DNA from: Riptortus pedestris | Taxonomy: Eukaryota > Arthropoda > Insecta > Hemiptera > Alydidae | Direction: 5' to 3' | DNA length: 64,000 bases | NCBI GenBank assembly: GCA_019009955.1 | Contig: CM032231.1 | Span: 105,196,001-105,260,000, forward strand | Translations under genes and position numbers: made by a program | The notes under the pieces: generated by a model | Databases searched by the model: none | What the model saw: the letters and a program-made list of their open reading frames with translations, nothing else | Told to the model about the DNA's origin: nothing | Shown: positions 32,326 through 42,451 of the stretch, in pieces | How positions within the stretch are numbered: position 1 is the stretch's first letter | Layout: each line of letters opens with the position of its first letter

Positions 32326-32938
32326 TACACTCAACCGCAAAAAAAACCGGACACTTCATTTTTGTCGTAAGCTAATTTTCAGCAATTTTCTTTATGTGGG
32401 TATTCTAGTTATTACAGAGAATTTAGAGTCTAAGTCCATTGAACTAATCCCTTCAGGATTAGTAAACAATTAGATAAAACTCAGATTAGATTTATTTGTC
32501 GTGAAGGTGATCTATTCTAAACTGTAAGTAGTTTTTCGCACATTTAAACATCTTTAATTATTAACCAAGCATTTTCTTTAATTAATGTTTTATTTTTATT
32601 TCGGTCCAGAATAATGGGTCTTTCAAACTTAGATGAAAGGCTGGAGCTTACGTTACATTGCCGAAACGCTTGGGGTAGCGAAGTCTACCATTCACTGTAA
32701 TAAAAATGAAGAATAATTTTTTTTTTTAAATTTGTTAATTTATCTTTTTCTTTTTTTTTATTTTGTATTTTTTAATAAATAATCAATAAAAATTATTCAC
32801 TTTTGGCAGATTTTGTTTAAATAACCTATAGATTAACCAATTATTTTAATTAAAAAGATTAATATACATATATATTAAGTATTTAACAAAATTATAAGAC
32901 TAAATCTAAGTGTCCGGTTTTTTTTGCGGTTGAGTGTA
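32326..32938. mobile_element. Tc1/mariner-type deletion derivative with 29-bp TIRs
   Basis: The element spans 32328-32936 (609 bp). Both ends begin CACTCAACCGCAAAAAAAAC and continue CGGACACTT, a perfect 29-bp inverted repeat including an exact 8-A run. TA lies directly outside each end (32326-32327 and 32937-32938). TA target duplication and the helix-turn-helix relic inside place it in Tc1/mariner. It retains part of the transposase gene but lacks the DDE catalytic domain, so it cannot move itself. Confidence 0.88.
32633..32716 (+). pseudogene. Relic of Tc1-like transposase N-terminal helix-turn-helix
   Basis: A 27-codon frame lies inside the nested element. Its residues RYIAETLGVAKSTIH (codons 7-21) have the spacing of the first helix-turn-helix of Tc1/Pogo-like transposases (…IA..LGVSKSTV.R…), the domain that binds the element's own ends. 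A stop follows six codons later, and an in-frame TAG lies just before the ATG. The catalytic DDE region is missing. The frame is too short to be flagged by length and was found by reading. It probably remains because the deletion spared it. Confidence 0.65.
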
Positions 32939-33194
32939 TATGTCTGACGTACGCGATTGGGTAGAAGGCCACGTCAATCACAGATGTCCGATGCAAACAT
33001 TACATTTCCATTATGTTACGAAAGCTCGGCCTATCAGGAACAAAACTTGAAAATTTCTTGGCTTTCTACAAACAATAAAATGAAATAAACATAGTTATAT
33101 AATGGTATGTTGTTTCAGTTGAAACAATTTTTTTGAAGAAAAACAAAATTATTTTGATTTTTTTTTAATATTATCGTGGCGATTAACGTGTTAA

Positions 33195-33996
33195 TATTTT
33201 TTGTTTTCCATTAGTTCTTATAATACATTCTTACATATTTTATAAATATAATATTGCATGTCTATAATAACGAAGACATAATATTTAGAGACATTCACAG
33301 GATAAAAATTCATATTAAGAACTCTGTTATCCATTTGTACTTGAAAGTGAGCTATAATATTTAGTTGGTACATTTTCACTTTTATGTTATCTACGTATAT
33401 TTTTGTTCTCAAGAAGGAACATAAAACATTTGTCAGGAAAGACAAATCTTTTAACATATTTCCTGTAAGCAGAATATTATACATGGTCGGCTCTTTTGCA
33501 GAAAACGAAAAACCGTCTCGTGATTTAACGATTGTTGCTTAATTTATTTATTTTTCTCTAACTCTAATATAAATTGTTAATTGGCCGTTTTTCGTATTCA
33601 ATTTCTGTTTTGTGGTTTTGTTTTCGTTTTAATCAATTTTGTTTTGTTTATTAAAATTTTATGGAGCTGTTTTTTTCTGAGCAACATCGCCACAGCTGCG
33701 AAGGTCCAATAAATAACTAATATCAATTGGATTGAATATTTTTAGTAATGACCGCTGTTGGAACAATGTTAATCTGATGTGGCTGTCGGACACTTAGGTT
33801 GTAATATAATTGTACCAGTTTGCCCTTTGGCAAGATTCTATAAAATTTATTAACTTTGTCAATGCATGCCATGTTACATACATATTATTAACACATATGG
33901 TTACTTGTTGATTTTCTTTTGGTTTGCTTTTGAGTGGTGCTTTAAATTTATAAGATTGATGTATGGGTAAATTTTATTAATTATTAATCTATAGTT
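33195..33996. other. No supported gene (~0.8 kb)
   Basis: AT-rich sequence. An 88-codon minus-strand frame (33218-33484) shows no domain. Confidence 0.4.
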
Positions 33997-34176
33997 CAAA
34001 AGTCCGCCACACAGGAGCTGCGTAAACTAAGCAGATTTCCAACGTGGAGTTGGTCTACAATAGATATATCTACATACTGGTAACACCTAGCACCACCATT
34101 AGTATTAAAGTGGATAAATACAAATGATAACGAGTAATGATTTAGCCTTTTACATTTAAATAAACTTAAGAACAGG

Positions 34177-34720
34177 AAAAAAAAAAGTCCGTCACGCAGG
34201 GACTGCGTAAACTAAGTAGATTTCCCACGTGAATTTTTTCCAACAACTGTAGTAGTGAAAAATCTCTAAACCTAAAACATTATTTAGGGCGTAATAACCC
34301 CGTAGTTTCTAGGCCCAAAACACAGTTAACCTAACCTCTAAACCTATTCACGAGGGACGAATAGTTATGGAAACGGCCGCCAGAGCTCTCGGCGGAAAGT
34401 CCGAACATAGCCTACTGGTGACCACACGCAGAATACAAATGCAAATATCTCGGTTAATATTCAAGATACAGAATAAATGTATAGAATAATATTTACAGTA
34501 AATTTAATTTGCAATAAGATTTATTCTATACAATTTTTCGATCCGACGCATAATAACGGAGATATTGTGAATTTTCAAAATTCCCCCCTTTAACCCCCCC
34601 CCCCTCCCACTGGTCTGATTTCAGCCATTAACGAACTTGATCTTCCTTTTTACATAAAACGATTAAATTCCGAGTTTGGTAACGAACAAACAAAAATTGC
34701 GACCGCTAGAGCGTTAACAG

Positions 34721-34808
<88 letters not shown>

Positions 34809-34929
34809 GAACGGACCTCATTTTCGTCATCTCCTAGATAGGATCGATAGACATTTGAGGAAATTTTTTAGAAACTCGCGTCATGAGTAGGACCTCAATA
34901 GCTGATTTCTCTTGAGGGAAATGTGCTAA
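34177..34929 (-). mobile_element. HLE1 copy (inner), subfamily with GC-rich block
   Basis: A complete copy from an A-run plus GTCCGTCACGCAGGGACTG to the B end GAGGGAAATGTGCTAA. The usual A-proximal body is replaced by a ~195-bp segment (34238-34432) containing CTATTCACGAGGGACGAATA and GGAAACGGCCGCCAGAGC. It then rejoins the standard body at AAATGCAAATATCTCGG. It has a long (TA)39. TAAGAACAGG stands at both edges (34167-34176 and 34927-34936, the last overlapping the element's own TAA). Confidence 0.85.
34725..34803. repeat. (TA)39 microsatellite
   Basis: A pure TA tract inside HLE1. Confidence 0.95.
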
Positions 34930-35059
34930 GAACAGGTCTAAATTGTAAACAAACAGGTCAGCCAACCTTTCAGAGCTGAATAGAAATATTCTCAATCGGA
35001 AAGAAAAACCAGTCTTATTTTATCCTTAAATACAAAATATTGTTGTTGTTTTTTTCGAA

Positions 35060-35310
35060 CAAGGAGCAGTGGGGATTAAGAGGAAATGTAAAATCAGACT
35101 TTCAATATATCTCCGTTATAATGAGTCGGATGAGGAAATGTTACATAAGCAATCGTGATGAAAATTTAATGTTCTACTATTCTTGTTCTATGATACACTT
35201 TAATACTTACTTCTAATTTTCTCAAATGGGCAATAGATCAGTAGAGGGTCCTGCACGTGGAAAATCTGCTTAGTTTACGCATCCCCTGCGTGAGTAACTA
35301 TTTATTTTTC
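35060..35310 (+). repeat. HLE1 (diverged), A-end half
   Basis: GAGCAGTGGGGATTAAGAGG, ATATATCTCCGTTATAATG, then A end CACGTGGAAAATCTGCTTAG with hairpin ACGCATCCCCTGCGT (one mismatch in the stem). Confidence 0.65.
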
Positions 35311-36283
35311 CGTCTCCAGTTAACCCACTCCGATTCATGGACTTTTTTTTTTTTTTTTTAAATGTTAAGCTTATAAAAATCTCAGATTATATTTCTAGTC
35401 CTGTTTACATAGAACTTTTTTGCGGGACAAATAGAAAATAGAACGTGACATGTTATTTTCTCTCTAGCAGGAGAAATCTAACTATGTGCACAGCAGACTA
35501 AGCTATGTGATTGACTTTAGTCCTAAATATTAGAAGACTACCTACAATATATTAATCGAATTGTAATCAATACTTACACATTACTATTCGAAAGTTTAGT
35601 TCCATTGAAATGTATAGTTTTGTACATTAGGGATTTATTTAGTAGGAGTATTCATACTTGCCAGTGATTGCACCATAGTTCCTGCTTCCAGGGCCGGATT
35701 GACTTTTATAAGTCAGAGAAATTCTTAAGAAACGTCTTTCAATAGAATCATAAAATGAATGACTCAGATGTTTATTTATATCTTACTACTATTTATTCTA
35801 GCACAATATCAATAATACAATGCAATTAATTGTACTCTACAGTGATTGATAAAGAGGAAAACTTGATTAAAAACATAGTAGCTGGAATGCGGGTCGAAGG
35901 TGCTAGGGATATCTGCTAGTTTCATGTTGAATATCTTATGCAGATGGATTTCAAATAACATGGTTGACAAAGTTTTTGAGAATAATTTTGTTGAGTTCCA
36001 TAAAAATTGGGTCAACAGTTAGTGAACAGTTAAGGCCTCCCAAACATATTAGATGGGACTAGGTCAATGATCAGTTTCATCACATTTGCCCCAGCATTGT
36101 GGTGCTATAGTATACCAAAGAAGCCTACCTTTGTCATTAAAGTAGCTAATTAATTGCCTCACGAACCTGAGGGGGAACAGACAGGATCACATCCTCAAAA
36201 CCAGCTAAACCGACAGAGAAGTACTTTTTAGTGTACCATCACTGGTCTGAGGCTCAAGGTGCATAGTTCGCAACACAGCTTAT
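35311..36283. other. No supported gene (~1 kb)
   Basis: Contains a T run near 35342-35359. A degenerate second HLE1 tail may lie at 35320-35480 (CTCCAGTTAACCCACTCCG). Nothing else is seen. Confidence 0.4.
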
Positions 36284-36842
36284 CAGATTTCTCTATTAGT
36301 AAGAGCTAAGTTATTCAGGTTAAACTCATGTCGGGATCGATTTTCAAAAACTTTCTTGAAGTGTCTATCTATTTGCATTTATCTCAAAATGAAAAAGTTC
36401 AACGGTCAAAAAGTAAAAGTAAGAACATTATTTGGTATTTAAGCTTCAAATTAAGTGGTTCAGGGTATAACAGCTTATTGTTATTACGATATGGGTAGGA
36501 ATGGGGGTTTAGTGATAGCCGAAAACTAATAAAATGCCAATATCATGGTAAATAATCAAGATATGAAAAAAATGCCTATGAAAATATTTATCGAAAAATT
36601 AATTTGCAAAAATTTGTTCTATGCTATAATTCGACCTGAAGTGTATTAACGGAGATATTTCTAACTTTCAAAATTCTCCCCCCTGCTCGATTTCAGCCGT
36701 TAAACGAGTGTGTGAGCGCGTGCTCTCGTGATCTTGAACGGACCTCATTTTCGTAATCCCCTAAGTAGGATCGATGAATATTTGAGGAATTTTTTCGAAA
36801 AACGCGTCATAATTACAACCTCAATTGGGGGAAAACTGCTAA
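36284..36842 (-). repeat. HLE1 inverted chimera
   Basis: 36284-36362 is a plus-strand B-side fragment (CAGATTTCTCTATTAGTAAG, GTCGGGATCGATTTTC, TTTCTTGAAGTGTCTATC). At about 36365 it switches to a minus-strand copy that continues to a B end at 36842 (GGGGGAAAACTGCTAA). The microsatellite site holds GAGTGTGTGAGCGCGTGCTC instead of TA. Confidence 0.65.
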
Positions 36843-36910
36843 AAATGAGACCCTTTCAAACTTTAACGAATATTTATTTTTGCCTGTGACAGATCTCGTA
36901 GTAGAGTTGA

Positions 36911-37034
36911 GATAGGATGAAAGAATTGGCTACGGTTCCACTATAATAATTTATTAAACGGCACTATACTAATCCCCCTCTGCCGTTTTAATAAATTGTT
37001 ATAGCGGAAGCGTAGCCAATTCTTTCATCCTACC
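36911..37034. repeat. Long hairpin with ~51-bp arms
   Basis: The left arm, TAGGATGAAAGAATTGGCTA onward (36913-36963), is the reverse complement of 36981-37032 apart from three substitutions and one 1-nt gap. The loop is about 17 nt (CTATACTAATCCCCCTC). It has no TA/TTAA ends of its own that I can define. It could be a fold-back MITE or the source of a hairpin RNA. Confidence 0.75.
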
Positions 37035-37182
37035 TACGTTAGAAGTCACTTCCACCTGCCAGAATACCCACTCAGAATTTTATAGTAGTAAAAGGAAGTC
37101 TTGTGGCTCCCGAATCAGATTTTCAACGAAATTTTCATACAGAGGCGTCCAGAACCCTTAGATACAGTGTTTTCATGTCCTT
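37035..37182. other. No supported feature
   Basis: GC-balanced spacer ending at an HLE1 B end. Confidence 0.3.
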
Positions 37183-37323
37183 TTAGCAGATTTCCCTTAA
37201 GGGAAATCAGCTATTGAGGTCGTACTCATGATGCGAGTTTCGAAAAATTTCTTCAAATGTCCATCGATCCTACCCAGGAGATGACGAAAATGAGGTCCGT
37301 CCAAAATTATATATATATATATT
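37183..37323 (+). repeat. HLE1 B end, consensus quality
   Basis: TTAGCAGATTTCCCTTAAGG, AGCTATTGAGGTCGTACTC, TCGATCCTACCCAGGAGATG, AATGAGGTCCGTCC, and a short (TA)8. The copy stops at the microsatellite, where unrelated sequence begins. Confidence 0.85.
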
Positions 37324-37589
37324 TAATATGTGTAGTAAGTCAAGATGTTAGTTACGAGAGGATTAGCTGTTCTCATATTTTTATGACAGTAATCAGTAGA
37401 ATGTCTTGTTAGCCAGTAATTGGTATATTCCCCAAGTCCATAAGCTTTGTGAAGAGATTGGCCATAACTAATCTTGCTTAATCATGTAGCTATCTTGACA
37501 TTACATTGTTCTCTATAACTGCCGCCGCTCCTCTGTGTATTTCATTCTGCTTTGAAGAAGAACATCTTTGCTTGATTTTACAACTATTA
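37324..37589. other. Unassigned insertion or junction sequence
   Basis: About 265 bp between the (TA)8 of one HLE1 and the B side of the next. No recognised family. Confidence 0.4.
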
Positions 37590-38145
37590 ATGGTGTACCC
37601 ATGACACGATTTTGGAAACAGTTCCTCAAGTTTCTATTGAGCTAACCCGAGATATGAAGAATTACATATATATATTTCTGTTGCCGCAATATTTGTCTTA
37701 TTGTTACGGTAGTCGATTTTATGTAAAAATAAAGTTCGTTAAGGGCTTAAGGTGGGATATTGAAAATTCGAAATATCTTCGTCATTATTCATCGGATTGA
37801 AACGAAGTGTATAATCAATCTTATAAGAAATTTAATTGTCTATAAATGTTGTTATATTCATATTTTCTTCTATCATGAATATTAACCGAGACATTTGGAT
37901 TTTGTAGTTTTACGCCTTTGTTAAACCCCACTTCTGTTAATCTGATATTATATAAGTTGTTATATCATGGACCACATTATTCTTAACTTAAATACCAAAT
38001 ATTGTTTTCATTGAACTTTTATTTTGTAAGGTACAGTCAAATATTTTGTGTGAAGACGTCATCAATTAAGATTTTTCGTTGTTATACCTCGAAAAGGTTT
38101 ATTTATTCTATACCATAGAGTTTCATACAGTACTTGCGGTCATAC
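37590..38145 (+). repeat. HLE1 copy without ends
   Basis: GTACCCATGACACGATTTTG, TTACATATATATATTTCTG, ATATCTTCGTCATTATTCA, TTAACCGAGACATTTGG, AAACCCCACTTCTG, AAATACCAAATATTG. An internal 62-codon frame is a by-product. Confidence 0.65.
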
Positions 38146-38460
38146 ATGGCTGAAATCGTACTAAGTATAAGGAGGAGAATTCCAAAATTCAAAATATCTC
38201 CCATATTATGAGTCGTATAGAAAAATATTATAGAACCAATCTCGTTAATCCATTTCTGTTATACAACTAATATTTTATATATTTTTTGTAGCTCAAATAT
38301 TTAGCGAGTTATTCATTCTTTGAGATTGTGTTCATCTTTAACTTCCACTTCTACTCATTGGAGTTTTACGGAATATAAGTGGTGAAGAGAGATCAGTAGT
38401 TTTTCATAACAGCACGTGAGAAATTTATTTATTTTAGTCAGCCCCTGCAAAACGGATGTT
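38146..38460 (+). repeat. HLE1 diverged subfamily, A-end half
   Basis: CATGGCTGAAATCGTACTAA, ATATCTCCCATATTATGAG, TTAACTTCCACTTCTACTC, A end GCACGTGAGAAATTTATTTA, then CAGCCCCTGCAAAACGG. The A hairpin is broken. Confidence 0.6.
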
Positions 38461-39624
38461 CTTTGTTAATTTCAGTAATTAAAACAAGAAAAAAGCTTGC
38501 TGGGGAGGAGGCCTGGATCAAAATGTCTTTATTGTTTTATACCATTATATAATTATGGAAATGTTAATATTTAATTTTGTGTGGTAAATCGGTGACCCGT
38601 GATGAGGATATTATTTTTCATCGAAATTTGAAGATATACTTTTGCAATAGCGATAGGTGGATCACAGGGTTTACTCAAAGAAATCTCAAATTTTAGCACC
38701 CACGTAAGAAGGATAGAGAAGAGATATGTTCTATATTTTATAGCTAATCATAAATAGAAATCAAATGCCGATTCTTCAATTAAAAGTGATGTTGCTAGGA
38801 AATGACAATAGATTTTTTTTTAAAAATAAGTTTTGTTTATTAAATCTAAGTGCACTACAAGTTGTGTTCAATGAATAGTACGTCTTCAGTGTCATCAATA
38901 AATCAATAATTGGATGGGCCTACCTCTGTGAGTAAGGAACTATGGCTAAGACCAACACCTTGTCTTAGATTCAAATATGGTAGGCATGTGAATATCCATA
39001 AATATCGACATGCAACTTTACTTATTTCTGGACAAATAGAAGTCCAATGGATATTATTAACACGGCCGATTCGTCTATATATTACACTCTTATAAATACC
39101 AAAAACAATGAACATAAATTAGAGGGTTTTCTTGATGCAAGGTCTTGAAATAATCTGGAAATCAGGAGTCTATTACTATCAGTGCGTGGTCCAAGATGGA
39201 ATTCTATTGTAGCTGGGCATTCTTCGAGCTTCAGAAGATGCTGTTTCGTAATGTCCAAAATGATCCTTATGGAAGAAAATATTTTCATTTTTACTATAAG
39301 TTATTTATTCCCACACCATAAGGGGAAAGGGATTTGAGAGAGGGGCAAAATAAATTCAAAATATACCAGTTTTTATGTGTTTGAACATTTTTGTGTAATA
39401 CGTCTTATTAGAAATTTACTTTTCTACAAATGCTGTTCTATACATTTGTTTCCTATCTGGAATATTCACCGAGATATTTTGATTTCATAGTTTTCAGGTT
39501 TCTGTAAACCCAACACCTAATAATGCTATTCTTACTTGTAATTCCTAAGCCACTCAACATCTCATTTCCAGCTTACATTGTATGCCCTATATATGTAAAT
39601 AGGTTTCCTGTTATAAGAAAACAA
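38461..39624. other. No supported gene (~1.2 kb)
   Basis: Positions 38890-39300 hold overlapping 60-70-codon frames on both strands. None has a recognised domain. No HLE1 or SINE landmarks are seen. Confidence 0.4.
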
Positions 39625-39782
39625 TGTCGGTCACGCGGGAGCCGAGTAAACTAAGCAGATTTCCCTCGTGCTGGTATAACACACCAAACTGTTGAGTAGA
39701 AGTGGAGCTTACTGACTGCAGAACTAAAGAAATTAAGAATAGATCGGTTAATACTTGAGTTTCAAAAAGTTCATTGAATAAA

Positions 39783-40262
39783 CGTCCGTCACGCAGGGGC
39801 TGCGTAAACTAAGCAGATTTCCCACGTGAAGTTTTACAATAGAGAAATCCGCCTAATAACAGCTGTAGTAGGAAGGGATCTCTAAACCTATTCACGAGGG
39901 ACGAATAGTTCTGGAAACGGCCACCAGAGCTCTCGGCGGAGAGTCCGGAACATGGCAGGGTTCCGTCGACCATACACACAATACAAATGCAAATATCTCG
40001 GTTAATATTCAAGATACAGAATAAATGTATATAACAATATTTATAGTAAGTTTAATTTACAATAAGATTGATTCTATACACTTTTTCGATACGACGCATA
40101 ATAACGGAGATATTTTGAATTTTCAAAAATCCCCCCATCTAAACCCCCCCTCCCACTGGTCCGATTTCAGCCTTTAACGAACTTGATCTTTCTTTTTACG
40201 TAAAACGCTTAAATATGAAGTTTGGTAACGATCAAACAAAAATTGCGACCGCTAGAGCGTTA

Positions 40263-40324
<62 letters not shown>

Positions 40325-40468
40325 ATATATGTATATATATATAATTTTGAACGGACCTCATTTTCGTCATCTCCTGGGTAGGATCGATGGACATTTGAAG
40401 AAAGTTTTCGAAAATCGCGTCATGAGTACGACCTCAATAGCTGATTTCCCTAAGGGGAAATCTGCTAA
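39783..40468 (-). mobile_element. HLE1 copy (inner), GC-block subfamily
   Basis: Full copy: GTCCGTCACGCAGGGGCTG, TAAACTAAGCAGATTTCCC, then a GC-rich block (about 39860-39985) with CTATTCACGAGGGACGAATA and ACGGCCACCAGAGCTCTCGG matching the inner copy at 34.2 kb. Standard body, (TA)n with a GTTGATATATG interruption, and B end CTAAGGGGAAATCTGCTAA. Confidence 0.85.
40269..40343. repeat. Interrupted (TA)n microsatellite
   Basis: (TA)26 (40269-40320), then GTTG, then a short ATATATG(TA)n segment inside HLE1. Confidence 0.9.
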
Positions 40469-40694
40469 AAATTGTAGAGCATCAATAGTTTAACAAGGTA
40501 GGTTCTATAACATTTTACGATCCGAATTATAATTTCGGAAATATTTTGTATTTTCGAATTTCCCCCTTCGAAACCCCCACTATTCCAAGTCCCATTTCAG
40601 CCATATACGAACTTTAGTGTTGACTGAAACGGTTAAATATTGATTATCGTGTAGATAAAGTAAACATTTTCAATTACAGATAAAAATAGACATT

Positions 40695-41079
40695 AATTGA
40701 TGACTCCATCACAACATATCTGGGTAAATCTAAGTAAGAGTTCAATGAATACCTTATTTGGCATTTAACCTTAATATGAAGTGTTTAATGATATAACAGA
40801 TTATAGTTACTATGACATTAGTAGGAGTGGGGTTTTACTGAAAAACTATAAAAATCCAAATATCTCGGTTAATATTCATGTCATAGAAAATACATATGAA
40901 CAACATTTATAGGAAATTAAATTTACAATAAGAATGGTTATAAATAATTTTTCAATCCGTTGTATAATAACAGAAACACTTAAAATTTTCCGAATCCTTA
41001 ACCCTCCGTCCCCCTGGTCCAATTTCAACCATTAACGAGCTTGATCTTTATTTTTAAATAAAAACGTTTAAACGTGGAG

Positions 41080-41136
<57 letters not shown>

Positions 41137-41508
41137 AAACAAACAAACAATATAAGCTGCCCTCTTTCTGAGGGTACCTTTATGGTCAGCCTCCTAATCT
41201 GCTAATTTCTTGGTAATAATGTTTTTTTTTTGTTTTAATTTTGTTAAAGTTGTATACGAAAATTTGAAATAAATTGAATGGCTTATTATTTTCATCTTTA
41301 TTTTTTATATAAATGATGATGGATCATTCTTATTGATGATTTTAGAATAAGTGTGGATAAGTTCTTCAGATCATCTTTTGTTAGCCCTTGTTCTATTAGT
41401 ATACATATACCCGTATATAAAACAAACAAAATAAGCTGCCCTCTTTCTGAGGGTACCTCTTAATCTGCCAATTTCTTGGTAATAATGTTTTGTTTTTTAA
41501 TTTTGTTT

Positions 41509-41546
<38 letters not shown>

Positions 41547-41668
41547 TATAAATATATGTATGTATATATTAGTTTTAAACGGGCCTCACCTCCTGGGTAG
41601 GATCGATGGACATATGAGACATTTTTCAAAACCTTAACAGCTGATTTCTTTAAAGGGAAATCTGCTAA
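40695..41668 (-). mobile_element. HLE1 copy with a foreign insert at its (TA)n
   Basis: Minus-strand HLE1 from about 40695 (AACATATCTGGGTAAATC, GTAGGAGTGGGG, GGTCCAATTTCAACC) to the (TA)n at 41084-41130. After 380 bp of other sequence and a second (TA)n at 41513-41543 it resumes (GGGCCTCACCTCCTGGGTAG) and ends AAAGGGAAATCTGCTAA. Confidence 0.75.
41131..41512. repeat. Insert with a ~95-bp direct repeat between two TA tracts
   Basis: The same sequence occurs at 41137-41246 and 41419-41508: AAACAAACAA, ATAAGCTGCCCTCTTTCTG, GGGTACCT, TAATCTGC, AATTTCTTGGTAATAATG. It contains a CCCTC-TTTCT-GAGGG hairpin. The copies are about 284 bp apart, and each borders a TA tract. This could be an LTR-like or tandem-duplicated insert. 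No coding is seen between the copies. Confidence 0.6.
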
Positions 41669-42352
41669 AATAGAGCTAGAATAAATGGTGTCAGATCCTT
41701 AGAGTGTCTAGGAAATGTAGTGGAATCTGCTTAGATCCCGCAGGCCCCAAGACTTTTTTCTTTAGTGAAATCCGCTCTAGCCTTCAAGAATATACTGAGA
41801 GTTATACAAACTCGGAGCGGCCTCAGGTACCACACAATACAAGGTACTATTGCTGTCTTTACACGTACTCTTCCTTCTATTGACGGAACTCAACCAGCTG
41901 CATATAAACGCCACCTATGTCATAAGCAGTAAAGCATACACATTGCATCGTAAGTATGTATTTAATGCCTTCATCTGCGTCACTCTATGCTAATTAAAAT
42001 TAATATGTATGTGACGAATATATTTTTATTTTTAACATACCCAACAATCTCAATTTAACCATTTTAATAAGCCTTATTTACTTATTTATGGAAATGACAT
42101 CAAAGATGATTTTCCCTTTAATAAAACAAACATTATGCAGTTTCGAATAACACTAATAAAAGTTAAGAATAAACATAAATATAATAATAGTAATAATAAA
42201 TGAAGTACCTCACCAAAAATGAAAATTCGTGATGAGCAGGGTTGTGAATGATTAATAGGAATTCAATGTTTGAAAATGGTACTTTTGCTAATGATTGTCG
42301 TGGTGTCATCCTTAAGGTTACTGTAACCTTATATTTTCATATATATACACAC

Positions 42353-42356
<4 letters not shown>
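41669..42356. other. No supported gene; possible HLE1 A-end relic
   Basis: Near 41715-41760, GTGGAATCTGCTTAGATCCC, GCAGGCCCC and AAGACTTTTTT look like a decayed A end. The rest is unassigned. Confidence 0.35.
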
Positions 42357-42393
<37 letters not shown>

Positions 42394-42399
42394 GCATAT

Positions 42400-42446
<47 letters not shown>
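42357..42446. repeat. (TA)n plus (CA)n microsatellites
   Basis: TA tract 42357-42389 and CA tract 42402-42446, separated by CCTTGCATATGTA. No HLE1 landmarks are seen beside them. Confidence 0.9.

Positions 42447-42451
<5 letters not shown>

Larger units (their letters stand above)
32256..33194. mobile_element. piggyBac-like non-autonomous element carrying a nested insertion
   Basis: The left end TAACACATTAATCGCC (32256-32271) faces GGCGATTAACGTGTTAA (33178-33194), inverted repeats of about 16 bp with one mismatch. The right end lies on TTAA; the left shows ATAA/TAAC, so the TTAA duplication is decayed on that side. Internally, GTCAGACATA|TATGTCTGAC is a palindrome now split by the Tc1/mariner-type element listed next. 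Without the insertion the element is only ~330 bp. The piggyBac assignment rests on TTAA and the end layout only. Confidence 0.5.
33997..35030 (-). mobile_element. HLE1 copy (outer) interrupted by another HLE1
   Basis: The outer copy is in two parts: 33997-34176, with A end GTCCGCCACACAGGAGCTG, TCTACATACTGG and AATAAACTTAAGAACAGG; and 34930-35030, resuming with TCTAAATTGTAAACAAACAG, GTCAGCCAACCTTTCAGAG and a GAAAGAAAAACC block. The two parts join in family order when the inner copy is removed. Confidence 0.75.
39625..40640 (-). mobile_element. HLE1 diverged subfamily (outer) interrupted by another HLE1
   Basis: The left part (39625-39782) has A end GTCGGTCACGCGGGAGCCG, TAAACTAAGCAGATTTCCC and AGTAGAAGTGGAGC. 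The right part (40469-40640) resumes with AGCATCAATAGTTTAACAAG, ATAACATTTTACGATCCG and CCCCCACTATTCC. The order matches the same subfamily at 44.57-45.3 kb when the inner copy is removed. Confidence 0.7.

Noticed and set aside
35688..35710. CCAGGGCCGGATTGAC as one end of a hAT-like element
   Set aside because: It resembles hAT-type termini, but no matching inverted end or 8-bp duplication was found within the next kilobases.
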